From: Laburnicola sp. R22_1
Lineage: Eukaryota > Ascomycota > Dothideomycetes > Pleosporales > Didymosphaeriaceae
Direction: 5' to 3'
Assembly: GCA_014281115.1 (NCBI GenBank)
Contig: JACONQ010000017.1
Location: 1,240,001-1,304,000, forward strand
DNA: 64,000 nt
Shown: positions 40,553 through 50,470 of the stretch, piece by piece
Numbering within the stretch: the stretch's first letter is position 1
How the letters are laid out: each line of letters opens with the position of its first letter
Notes under the pieces: generated by a model
Told to the model about the DNA's origin: nothing
The model's input: the letters and a program-made list of their open reading frames with translations, nothing else
Databases searched by the model: none
Position numbers and translations under genes: made by a program

Positions 40553-41640
40553 TCAAGAGGACACGCCCACGGCGCTGGTTGCGTTTCCGGTGACAATATA
40601 AGCCTGACTATCGCGAACGATTTCCTGCAGCCACATAGGCATTGCTCGCACTGCTGTTGCAATACTTGGTCCTAGAACTAGTTGCCCACTTTTTGCTGCA
40701 ATAATCTGATTCACCATGACCTTTGCGATGTCATGGGGGTCTTTGAAAGTTTTGCGGAATTGCTTATCGAGCGAGACGGTCAAACGAGTTCTAGTCCACA
40801 TGGGATACACGATGGAGGTTTTGATATGAGGACACATGTATCGATGCTTCAACTCTTGTGTCAAAGTCTCATGGAAAGCTGTGAGGCCAGCTTTAGTAGC
40901 GGCGTAGTCTGCAGATCCGGCCAGTCCTAGGAAGGCAGCCATGCTAGCAGTAGCCATGATGTGTCCCTTCCGGTTAGCAAGCATATCAGGGAGAAACTCT
41001 TGTACTGTGTACCAGTGACTGATTAGGTTGACGCCAACAAGGGTCTGCAGAAGTTTTGGCGAGAGATGGAGGATGCTGCTTGAATTACCTATCCCGGCAT
41101 TGTTGATCAAAATGGATGGAGAACCATGGTCCGAGCGCAGCTTCTCAGCGGCCTGGTGGACAGCGTCCCGCGAAGTGAGATCACACTGGTAGAAAGTGAC
41201 TAGCTTGCTCACATCTACGAGGCACATTAGCCGTGGCCACGCGAGCCTGGTTGTGGGTCAGAAGGAAACTGCGGCGCACCATTATGGACAGGTTCGGACA
41301 ACGGCTCAATGTCCAGAATAGCAACTCTTACGCCATAGGACACCAACTCTTTCACCACGGCCAGCCCTATGCCATTGGAGCCACCAGTCACCACGGCCAA
41401 CTCTGATTCCCATTTCCATGTAATCTTGTCGCTCGTGAACATCCAGCGATTCTCGGCCCAGGCATTCAGAAGGCTGTTGACCTCGTGCAAGAGGCATGCT
41501 GCCAGGATCCACTTGAGAATACGCGTGAGCAGTGTGTACTGCTCATCCGAAAGGGGCAAGAGCGTCGGAGGTGGGTAAGATGGGGCCGCCAGCATCGCGA
41601 CATATGCTGTAGCGACCGCCACACCCCGGATCGTGTGCAT
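40553..41640 (-). CDS. Short-chain dehydrogenase/reductase, membrane-anchored type
   Basis: Two exons (41640-41280 and 41214-40553, intron 41279-41215, 65 bp) encode 340 residues. A hydrophobic N-terminal part (residues 1-25 and 40-60) probably anchors it to the ER or a lipid droplet. The Rossmann core starts at about residue 80: TGGSNGIG cofactor motif, YQCDLTSRD, the structural NNAGIG, an active-site Ser in ATASM and the catalytic pair in YAATKAG. It resembles the 17-beta-hydroxysteroid dehydrogenase/retinol dehydrogenase group of SDRs. An acidic residue after the second strand (LDIEP) fits NAD(H) preference. The substrate is unknown. The intron is supported because unspliced frames stop early and splicing joins VHN to DVSKLVTFYQCDL. 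It diverges from MTG2 across 473 bp. Confidence 0.87.
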
Positions 41641-42113
41641 CGTGACGCCGCCGGGCAGCAGACTGTCAAATACCTAGCAGCGGCGGATTGTTACAACACA
41701 ATCCGAATGTAATAATCTTTGTCCAGCGGCTGTAGCGGCCGAGAATGGCACGTGTCCACTGACTTGTTGTAGAAGATTCTCAGTGCGATACGAAGGCGGC
41801 CTGAGGATGCCCCCGATCGCGAGAGACGGAAATTGGCAGAGGCAAAGCGGGCAGTGGGCCACGCAGGTACCGCCGTACCGGTGAGACGGAGAGTAGCCGG
41901 TTGCTCGTGGATCGGTCTGGCTGAGGAGCGGACTTCGACGCTGTGCAGAAGGCCGGCGGTCCACCTGGTGGCGAAGTCCGCCGTGGACGGATTATGTAAC
42001 GCGTCCTCCTGCGCGTCTCGAATCAGCAGCAGAGCCTTCGGACATTCGCCCACAGCCACCTCCCAGAACTTCTACAGCGAGCCCAGGCGCGTTTCAGTGG
42101 ACCGTCCTGCTGC
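41641..42113. promoter_or_regulatory. Divergent promoter region of SDR and MTG2
   Basis: 473 bp lie between the two start codons on opposite strands. No other gene is seen, and overlapping open frames (41674-42059 minus) are shadows. I could not pick out a clear TATA box. Confidence 0.5.
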
Positions 42114-43808
42114 ATGCCGCTGGCGCAACCCTTGATCCGGCATCTTTGCCTCGGCAGCACACTGACGCCGTTTCTATATCCTGCCCTGTCCGACGCCTGC
42201 GCGCTCTCCATCGCTCGTCGGTGTCTCACCCGCAGGCGACTGCCGCCCGTACGATGTAGTTCGACCGCCACGGAGCATGCTGGCTCGCGATTCCAGCCGC
42301 CCGACACGCAGCCGTCCCATCTCAACCCAACCCCGGACAACTACACGATAACGCCGTTTGCCGACCGATGCATCCTCACCGTAGAGGCCGGCGCTGGCGG
42401 TCACGGCTGCGTGTCGTTTCTGCGCGAGAAGTACATTGAGGAGGGGCCGGCGAATGGGGGAGACGGTGGTAGCGGCGGGAACGTGTATATCCAGGCAGTA
42501 CGGGGCGAGACATCGCTGCACAAGCTCGCCCGGCGCCGGCTCTTGAAGGCTGGAAGAGGCCGCAATGGCCAAGGAAAAGTAAGAGGCGGAGAGCGAGGCG
42601 CCGATGTGGTCATCACCGTGCCGGTGGGCACCATTGTGCGCGAGATCCAGCGGCACGATCCCATCGCAGATGAGATCGAAGAGCAGCAGCTCCAAAGCAA
42701 GCGCTGGCGTAAAGCTGCCGCCGAGGCGGAGGAACAAGAGAAGGGCAGCTACAGGAAGGAGAAATGGCTGGTCTTTCCCGGAATGGTGCCTGCTGAACTC
42801 AATAGACTATCCTTCCCACCCCTCCCCCCTCCGCGGAAATCTCATCTGGCGGCACTCCAGCCACAAGCGCCTGTATGGCTTGATCTGGACAAGCATATGG
42901 AAACGCCTATGCTTCTTGCTGCGGGAGCAATGGGAGGCCTAGGCAACCCTCACTTTGTTGGACCCAATCAATACAGACCAAAGATGGCCACAAGAGGCGA
43001 CGAAGGCATGAAGTTATCCTTGCAACTAGAATTGAAGATTTTGGCAGATCTTGGGCTCGTAGGCTTGCCCAACGCGGGAAAGAGTACTCTGCTCCGAGCA
43101 CTGAGCAATAGCCAAGCTCGTGTGGGCAATTGGGCCTTTACAACTCTGCAGCCGAACGTAGGCACTGTTGTATTAGACAATCACAAGGGACGTCCAGCCG
43201 TCATCAAGCGAGGAAGAGATGGCACGCTACGCGACAACTTCACAATCGCCGATGTGCCAGGACTAATCGAAGACGCGCATCTCGACAAGGGACTGGGGCT
43301 AGGTTTTCTACGACACGTCGAAAGAGCCGCGGTCCTAGCCTTCGTCATCGACCTGTCCGCTGGTGACGCTGTGCAAGCATTGAAGCTACTTTGGCGTGAA
43401 GTCTCCGAATACGAGACTATTCGGGGCAAAGAATTGAACGCTGAAACAGAGCGTCGCACAGTCACTTATCAACCTCCTGGCAGTCGCCCGCCGCCCAGCG
43501 ATCCAGCCGACCTTATTGCATCGCCAGATCTAGATTCTTTCTTAGAGCCTCTACCATTCATCCCGACGACGCCCATCTCAGCGAAGCCGTGGTTTGTCAT
43601 CGCAACGAAGGCCGACTTGCCAGATACTCAGGAGAACTACCAAAAGTTGCGCAAGTATCTAGAAGACATCAACACAGGCGTACACCCGCATCCCAGCAAT
43701 CGTAAGAACGCTTGGAGACAGCACGTTCAAGCTGTACCCGTGAGTGCGATCAAGGCTGAGGGAGTGGAAGTCATCCCTCAGCTAGTGATGGATTTGCTTG
43801 AAGAATGA
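42114..43808 (+). CDS. mtg2: Mitochondrial Obg-family GTPase Mtg2
   Basis: A single exon encodes 564 residues. The Arg/Ser-rich, acid-poor N-terminus (ARRCLTRRRLPPVRCSS) fits a mitochondrial presequence. The Obg fold follows (AGAGGHGCVSF, GGDGGSGGNVYIQA, LKAGRGRNGQGK), but it is split by a charged insert of about 90 residues before GGLGNPHFVG. The G domain has G1 GLPNAGKSTLL, an Obg-type TTLQPN block (G2), G3 DVPGLIEDA and G4 ATKADL instead of the usual NKxD. A second insert (about 45 residues) lies between the third and fourth motifs. Family members assemble the large mitochondrial ribosomal subunit. The gene is intronless and starts at the first ATG. Confidence 0.93.
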   Translation: MPLAQPLIRHLCLGSTLTPFLYPALSDACALSIARRCLTRRRLPPVRCSSTATEHAGSRFQPPDTQPSHLNPTPDNYTITPFADRCILTVEAGAGGHGCVSFLREKYIEEGPANGGDGGSGGNVYIQAVRGETSLHKLARRRLLKAGRGRNGQGKVRGGERGADVVITVPVGTIVREIQRHDPIADEIEEQQLQSKRWRKAAAEAEEQEKGSYRKEKWLVFPGMVPAELNRLSFPPLPPPRKSHLAALQPQAPVWLDLDKHMETPMLLAAGAMGGLGNPHFVGPNQYRPKMATRGDEGMKLSLQLELKILADLGLVGLPNAGKSTLLRALSNSQARVGNWAFTTLQPNVGTVVLDNHKGRPAVIKRGRDGTLRDNFTIADVPGLIEDAHLDKGLGLGFLRHVERAAVLAFVIDLSAGDAVQALKLLWREVSEYETIRGKELNAETERRTVTYQPPGSRPPPSDPADLIASPDLDSFLEPLPFIPTTPISAKPWFVIATKADLPDTQENYQKLRKYLEDINTGVHPHPSNRKNAWRQHVQAVPVSAIKAEGVEVIPQLVMDLLEE

Positions 43809-44632
43809 ATGATGCCCCTCTGTATTCGTAGGAACACTGTTTTTTGTATATAACAAATCGCATGTACATTGCTTGTACCCAAGTTTTGACTGAGGACTGT
43901 ATTCCCGTCCCCACGTATACTAGTACGCTTAGATAGGCATTATTCTACACCAACTCAGACACGTCTAGTACTCTCAACTTCATCGACCCACCCATGCATA
44001 AACGCACCGTCAGCAACGCAGCATTTCTTGTCGCTCTATCAAGAATGGACCAATCTGCCCCCTCCCAATCCAACAGAATACTTTACCAAGCCCATCAGCA
44101 GACGGAGATTGTATCACAAACAACCTCAACTCTGCCACCCTAATGCAGGTACGCGGTGCCTTTTCAGCTTGCCTTTTCGAGCGTCTTACTGCGTCATGTT
44201 CGTAGCGGACTGCTGCACTACCGCGACAACCATATACGAGGCGTACGGCTTACCCCTCTGTTTGAGTGTGAGACAAGGCACCTGCATCGAGACCTGTCAG
44301 GGTTGTAATGGTGTGTTGAAGTACATATGTACATGGCCCGCGGGTCGAGAATGTGCACGTGATATTCCGTTCACCTGCCCTGGTGTCCACCTGGGCACAA
44401 CACACAACCGCCCAGCGGCATATATGTATATGCAACCACCGGGTTAAATCTCTAGCAATGACATAAAAAATATATCTGTGTTATCACGCCTACGGAAACT
44501 ATTGCAACCCCGAAAGAAAGCGCTCGCTTAACAAAAAAATTACCGTTTCCCCCAGCCTTCGCCCAACTTCCGGACATCCACACCACCACCCAGCACCATT
44601 ACACAGCCAAAAAGAAACTCGATCAGAACGTA
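43809..44632. other. Intergenic between MTG2 and tRNA-Glu
   Basis: The 3' flank of MTG2 comes first, then sequence with a 139-codon open frame (44028-44447, plus) that contains several Cys. That frame lacks an N-terminal signal or known pattern, and I do not call it a gene. Confidence 0.55.
44609..44613 (-). terminator. RNA polymerase III terminator of tRNA-Glu
   Basis: Five T residues on the minus strand, 19 bp past the 3' end of the tRNA gene. Confidence 0.7.
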
Positions 44633-44719
44633 TTCCGACACGGGGAATCGAACCCCGGCCTTGCCGGCGCCTTCATTTGTAATGAGAGCGGCAAATCCTA
44701 GCCACTAGACCATATCGGA
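44633..44719 (-). tRNA. tRNA-Glu (CUC anticodon) with a 15-nt intron
   Basis: The minus strand from 44719 folds as a tRNA. The acceptor stem TCCGATA pairs with TGTCGGA, with discriminator A at 44633. The D arm contains TGGTCTAGTGGC (A box) and the T arm is CGGGG-TTCGATT-CCCCG (B box GGTTCGATTCC). The anticodon stem TGCCG pairs with CGGCA, and the loop begins CTCTCA, so the anticodon is CTC (glutamate, GAG codons). Fifteen extra bases follow position 37, the canonical place for a nuclear tRNA intron; removing them leaves 72 nt, normal for tRNA-Glu. The exact intron edge could shift by a base. A TTTTT terminator lies 19 bp downstream. Confidence 0.94.
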
Positions 44720-45641
44720 TGTTGTTTTCTGATTTGATGGACATTTTTCGCCCTAGAAAATTCTCAACCCGCCGCATTTTGGGGGGAGCCGTATCAGATG
44801 TCACGAGCCAGAGCCAAACTTTTATGAAGGAAAGTGCGTTTGTGGCCAGCTGTGGGGCTTGATAAAATGGGTCGTGTCATCACTCAGATACATAGAAGCG
44901 CATTGGCGATGTTGACTCACACTATGTCTACCTGCGGAGGTTCAAAGGTATGTTACCAGAACAAGAATGCAGACACCGCACTTGGATACAAGTCATGTAT
45001 AGGAGCTGTTTGTACAACCGGCGGGCTGCATAATGTCAGTTATACATTGCCATAGTATAAATAACGCGTGTTCGCATGTAGTTATGAAGAATGCAATCGA
45101 ATTATTCTAAGATAAGTTGTACCATGCTACCAGTTTTTTTTTTTCGAGCTAGCCCCTGATAAATGCTTTCACAACTTCTCTAAAGCTAAGGAAAAGGTTG
45201 GGTGCAGCGATAACATTTGGATGTAACTGTGCGGTGTGCGGTGTGCACTGCGCCTCGAAGTAAGTGAGAAGCTCCATATCCTTCTTAGTGGCTGTTGTTT
45301 TGTGTCTAATTTGCAATAACATATAAAGAGAGCCAGGAGAAACTATATGCAGTTTAGAATACCTTCGATGTTTAGGTACGCATCTTGGAACGACATTTTA
45401 ACTCTAATTAGGTCCGAAGACTTATTGCGACGGAGAACAATCTCGGAATCTCGATTAATCTTTCTACTAGAATCGTGCAGTGGGATTTGTATGAGTCAAA
45501 AGGTAAGGTGGTAAAGTTCGAGGTGTGACTCTTCCCCGAAGTCGCTACCAAACCCCGCGTAGCACGGAAAGTGCCCCGCGCCTTCCTCTTAACCTGAAGA
45601 AGCTTCAGCGTTCTTCTCCTTCCACCACACCCACAATCAAG
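44720..45641. other. Intergenic, HIS5 promoter side
   Basis: No gene is seen. A T run (about 45135-45144) and AT-rich stretches lie in the middle. A GTGCGGTGTGCGGTGTGCACTGCGC-like GC patch is near 45227. The leader before ATG 45642 has CT-rich words (TTCTTCTCCTTCCACCACA). Confidence 0.55.
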
Positions 45642-47059
45642 ATGGCTTCTAGAAGCTCGGCGTTCGATCTGTCGAAATGCGCACGACTAAATATTCTTGC
45701 ATTGGAGCCGTACCGCTGCGCCCGCGAGTACGTCAACGTCTGCTATTAAAACTCGAGTAAGGCTAACAAATAGCAGTGACTACAAGGACGACGGCACGAA
45801 CATCTTACTCGACGCAAACGAGAACGCGATCGGACCTGGTCTTGCATTGGGCCAGGACGGCAAAATCTCGAGCGGCCAGGCCAACGGCTCAGGGCCGGCC
45901 ATTGACATTGATCTACTTGGCCTGAACCGATACCCCGACCCGTAAGCTCTCAAGTGCAGTCGCCGCGCAGGTTTCCTGAAGCTGACAAAATATCGCAAGT
46001 CACCAGATAGAACTCAAACAGGATCTTTGCAACCTCCGTAATACCCACGCGCACACCTCCAAGACTCTCACTCCCGACCACCTGTTTGTCGGCGTGGGTT
46101 CCGATGAAGCAATCGATGCGCTCCTCCGTGCCTTCTGCGTTCCAGGAAAGGATAGAATTCTCGTGTGCCCACCCACATATGGCATGTACAGCGTCTCCGC
46201 ACAAGTAAACGATGTCGCTCTAGTGAAGGTACCTCTACGAACGCCAGGGTTCCAACTCGACGTGCCTGCCATAAAGGACGCGCTTTCCAAGGACGCCAAT
46301 ATAAAGCTGGCATATTTCTGCTCGCCTGGCAACCCAACCGGCGCGCTGCTGAAGAAGGAAGATGTCAAAGAGATACTGGAACACGAGAGTTGGAATGGCG
46401 TTGTAGTGCTGGATGAGGCATACATTGACTTCGCACCCGACGGCTCAAGTCTCGCGGAGTGGGTTACAGAATGGCCGAATTTAGTAGTCATGCAGACTTT
46501 GTCGAAAGGCTTCGGTCTCGCGGGTATACGATTAGGCGCTGTGTTTACGGATCCGGCGATTGCGAAGATACTGAATTCGCTGAAGGCGCCCTATAACATC
46601 TCGAATCCGACGAGCCAGCTTGCGCGTGCGGCACTGAGCCAGAAACACCTCGACATCATGTACAAGCACAGAGACCTGATACTAAAGCAAAAAGATAGGC
46701 TGCTGAAAGAACTGCCTAAGATACCGGGTGTTGGGAGGTTTATTGGAGGCACGGAATCAAATTTTCTGCTGTATGAGATGTTGGATGCGCCGGTGGATCA
46801 GGGTGGAAAGCCATCGAACGAGACGGCTTTGGCGGTGTATGAAGGTTTAGCGGAAGAGAAAGGGGTTGTGGTCCGATTCAGAGGAAAGGAGTATGGGTGT
46901 TTGGGTTGCTTGAGGATCACAGTTGGTTCAGAGAAGGAGGTAGATCGTTTCTTGGACGAGATAAGAGTGGTACTGAAAAACATTTTCAAGAAGTCTGGCA
47001 GGTTGGGACAAAGGGAAGAGGAAAAGAGAGAAGATGAGGCTAATGCTGTCGTTGCATAA
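45642..47059 (+). CDS. HIS5: Histidinol-phosphate aminotransferase
   Basis: Three exons (45642-45727, 45777-45941, 46000-47059) encode 436 residues. This PLP enzyme converts imidazole acetol phosphate and glutamate to histidinol phosphate in histidine biosynthesis, in the cytosol. The N-terminal NILALEPYRCARDDYKDDG and LLDANENAIGP and the segment NRYPDPHQIELK appear only after splicing. The fold type I aminotransferase core has VGVGSDEAIDALLRAF, CSPGNPTG, LDEAYIDFA and the Schiff-base lysine K253 in TLSKGFGLAGIRLG. RFRGKEYGCLGCLRITVG near the end carries the phosphate-binding Arg. A charged tail follows (about 30 residues rich in Glu, Lys and Arg) that most relatives do not need. ATG 45642 has a good context (CAAGATGG). 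Confidence 0.96.
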
Positions 47060-47565
47060 AGGCACAAGAGATGTTGATCGTATGAATTTCCCTTGGGGAA
47101 ATTACGCATGCCGGGTGGTCGAGAAGCTGTACTTTTCAAAGATTTGCGTAATTAGTTCCGAATGGGCTGAATCCTTGGGGGAGAATGGGTGTAAGATATA
47201 CTACTACACACATCTAGATATAGACAGCGAATTTGGAGTTTGACGTGAACCAGGTATCACCAAGGCAGTCCACAGTGCGTCGTCGGAGGCCCTGGAGCCC
47301 GCCCGGCGTCGAGATGCGCACGTGACGTGACACTAGCGTGTCAGGTCAGGGAACGCGGCGGCGGTGGGGACGTGCGGCGGCCGAAAAGCCCATCAAAAAA
47401 GTTGCGAGGCGACACCTCCTTTCATCCACCCATCATTCCTTCATCACCAAACGCCAGCCTGCGCGCGGCTCTCTTCTTCACAACCCATTCCGCCGTTGTA
47501 TTGATTTAATCTTCCCTTCCCCTTGATACCCTTTGTAATTGTCGGAAGATATCCTCCCTGCGACC
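47060..47565. other. Intergenic, MSS116 promoter
   Basis: The HIS5 3' flank leads into a GC-rich stretch (47270-47400) with the composite CACGTGACGTGAC element at 47319-47331. A CT-rich leader follows up to ATG 47566. No other gene is seen. Confidence 0.6.
47319..47331. promoter_or_regulatory. Composite CACGTG/TGACGTGA element upstream of MSS116
   Basis: This is identical to the 13-mer at 29304-29316 upstream of RAD6. It lies 235 bp before the MSS116 start codon. Binding factors are not known here. Confidence 0.45.
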
Positions 47566-49712
47566 ATGTTCGGCGCCCTGCGAAGATGTCCCGCATCTCT
47601 CTCGAGGAATCTGACCACGGCGGCGCTTTCGCCTAGAGCGCTGCGAGTCTCGCCTCCCTATTCGTGGAGTTCGGCACGGATAGCAGCGCCCCGAGTGCCT
47701 GCCGTTACGACGGCGGCGTTCCACCAGAGCGCGAGATGGCAACAGGTTGCAGAGCAAACAGAGCAGTCATCGCCTGCAGAACCCATCACGAGATTCGAAG
47801 ACCTCGCGACCCAGGGACTGGTGCATCCGAACATCATCAACACTGTCACGCGGCAGATGAAGCTCGAGAATATGACCGATGTCCAGACGCGCACCATTAA
47901 CGAGGCGTTGAGCGGAGTGGATATGTACGTTGTCCCAATATCTCTGCAGCGATCCCGCTAACAGGATGCAGCATCGCCCAGGCCAAGACTGGCACTGGTA
48001 AGACGTTGGGCTTTCTCATCCCCGTTGTCCAGCGGATCATACAGAACGATCCCAAGCTCGCCGAGCGCGTGCGGGGCTCCAAGCGGGCGAAGGCAGACGA
48101 CATCAGGGCTCTCATCATTTCGCCCACCCGAGAGTTGGCCGAGCAGATTGCCGTCGAGGCGAAGAAGCTTGTTGCTGGCACCGGCTTGGTCGTGCAGACT
48201 GCCGTGGGCGGGACAATGAAGAAGGCCATGCTTCAGAAGACACTGAGGGAAGGCTGCCATCTTATGATCGGTACCCCGGGCCGACTGAACGATATTTTCT
48301 CAGACCCATACTCGGGCGTCAAGGCACCCAAGCTCAATGCGCTCGTCATGGATGAGGCGGATCGTCTTCTAGACCAGGGTTTCACAGAGGAGATTGAGGA
48401 GATCAAGAAACACCTACCGGACCCTACGCAAGTCGAACGACAGAACCTCATGTTCTCTGCCACTATTCCCCGTGATGTCGTGGATCTTGTCCGCCGGACA
48501 ATGAGACCAGGCTTCCACTACGCCAAATGCGTTAACGAGGACGAAGAGCCCACCCATCAGAGGGTTCTCCAGAAGCTGGTCAACGTCAACGGTTTCGAGA
48601 ATCTCACGCCCGCTCTGTACGAACTTGTGCTCAAGGAATATTCGAAGAGCAAGTCCGGCGATGCCCGTGCATTCAAGGCCATCGTCTACTTCAATTCCAC
48701 AGCAGAGGTTACTCTGGCTGCATCAATTTTCTACAAGCTCTCTGGTGGCTTCAAGACCAACAAGCCCCTCCACGGCATGCGTGCTTATGAGATCCACTCG
48801 AAACTCTCTCAAGCACAGCGCACCCGCGCTGCCGATGACTTCCGCTTCTGCCACTCCGGTATTCTCCTGTCCTCTGATGTTACAGCAAGAGGGATGGATT
48901 TTCCGAATGTGACTCACGTCATCCAAATTGGCCTGCCGCGGGAGCGTGATTCCTATATCCATCGTCTCGGCCGCACAGCTCGCGCCGGCAAGGAAGGTGA
49001 AGGATGGCTCATGATCACGCCGTTTGAACGCCATGAGGTACGCCGCCGGCTGAGGAGTCTTCCTCTCCAGGAAGATCACTCTCTCGAGGCTGCCGCCGTA
49101 GATATGACGGCACCTTCTGAGATCCCTGAGAACGTTGCTGGAATGATCCAAGAGGTCGTCGAAGCGCATAGGAAGATATACCCCAATCAGTTGGACGGAG
49201 CGTTCAAGGGACTGTTCGGTTCCTTCCAATGGTACGGCGACAAACAGGGCCTCCTTGAGGGTGCCAACAAACTGGCAGAATTCGGCTGGGGCATGGAACA
49301 GCCGCCTCACCCTCCGTCATCCCTTTATTCTGGTGGGCGCGGCCGTGGCGGTGGTGGCGGCTTCGGTGGCAGATCGGGAGGTCGCGGTGGTGGCTTCAAT
49401 GACAGATCAGGCAGAGGCAGACCCGGAGGCTTCAGCGACAGATCAGGTGGAGGCAGACCCGGAGGCTTCAGCGACAGATCAAGTGGAGGCAGACCCGGAG
49501 GCTTCAGCGACAGATCAGGTGGAGGCAGACCCGGAGGCTTCAGCGACAGATCAGGCGGAGGCAGACCTGGAGGCTATGGTGACCGACGGGGCGGATCAAG
49601 CGGCGGCTTCAACGACCGATCAGGTGGTGACCGACGGGGCGGATCAAACGGCGGCTTCAACGACCGATCAGGTGGTGATCGCCGTCCGCAGAGAATGTCG
49701 AATATGGACTAA
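47566..49712 (+). CDS. mss116: Mitochondrial DEAD-box RNA helicase Mss116-type
   Basis: Two exons (47566-47924 and 47972-49712, intron 47925-47971, 47 bp) encode 699 residues. The N-terminus (MFGALRRCPASLSRNLTTAAL) is a typical mitochondrial presequence. Helicase motifs run in order: Q motif region (FEDL...MTDVQTRTI), I AQAKTGTGKT (formed by splicing), Ia PTRELAEQ, II DEADRLLDQGF, III SAT, IV-V LLSSDVTARGMDFPNV and VI YIHRLGRTARAG. A conserved C-terminal extension follows, then an RGG/RPGGFSDRSGG tail of about 130 residues that binds RNA nonspecifically. Mss116 proteins remodel group I and II introns and help mitochondrial translation and RNA turnover. The tail DNA is a minisatellite (49410-49676). 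Confidence 0.94.
49410..49676 (+). repeat. Minisatellite encoding the RGG tail of Mss116
   Basis: Near-identical 36-bp units (starting 49410, 49446, 49482, 49518, with a diverging fifth at 49554) encode GGRPGGFSDRSG. They are followed by two 48-bp units (49581-49628 and 49629-49676). All units are multiples of three, so copy number can change without a frame shift. Confidence 0.88.
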
Positions 49713-50470
49713 TTGGGTGATGAAGAGTTCGCCATTTCGGGGAATTTCGCCATTGTATGACTGCTTCCACTTCATGCCTTGTACATCTTTTCTATCTGTA
49801 CTATATTGCGATACCCTCGCCCACTTAGCTATTGGGAGGATGTACGGGGGATTCTTGCATTTGGGATTGGTTCGTTGGCGCTCGTTTGTTTCCATCTCCA
49901 ATCAGTAGCTTGCGGCGTATAGTTAGAGGAATGGGGAAAAGCTGTAGGTTTAATGTAAGAAAAAAGACTTCGCTCAAGTCCATGTAAACATGAATTTTAT
50001 CGTACTCATGAAAGCACTTGATTATTGTGTTGTCGTCACTTTTTCTTTTTTCTTGGATTCGTAAAGACCGGCCCGCCCTCTCCTTCATGGACAGTCTTAC
50101 GTTCTCTTATGTTAGCAACTGACTACCTGCCCACTTTATCTCGCAATGGTAGCTTTTGTGCAGTAGTAGCCGTGGGTTGGCAGAAGTGTTGTAGATTTAC
50201 AAGTTCTATTTCCCTACTGGGCGTCTGTTGCATTTTCTCGAGTACAAGATCTCAACCCACTGTCATTAGCGTACGTACGATACTTGATTCGCGGTTGGAT
50301 AGCTTGCAATGCTTTTCATGTGCAATGCTTTTCATGATACGAATCGTGCTATGTAAACGACGCCTTGAACGCCGCATCGAACGTGAGATCCACGTGCTAT
50401 GCACACCGCCCGCGTATTAACCGCATCCCATATCCTCTCATTTCATTTCTTCGCTACATAGCGACACCGT
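49713..50470. other. Convergent intergenic region MSS116/NCL1
   Basis: Both neighbouring genes end here, so this is 3' UTR and spacer. A duplicated GCAATGCTTTTCATG word lies at about 50307-50336. No gene is seen. Confidence 0.6.

Noticed and set aside
44028..44447. 139-codon open frame with several cysteines
   Set aside because: No signal peptide, no domain pattern and no intron support; the Cys are clustered by codon chance in TG-rich sequence.
49255..49908. Plus-strand frame covering the RGG minisatellite in another frame
   Set aside because: A repeat array with period divisible by three keeps all frames open; the helicase frame is the real one.
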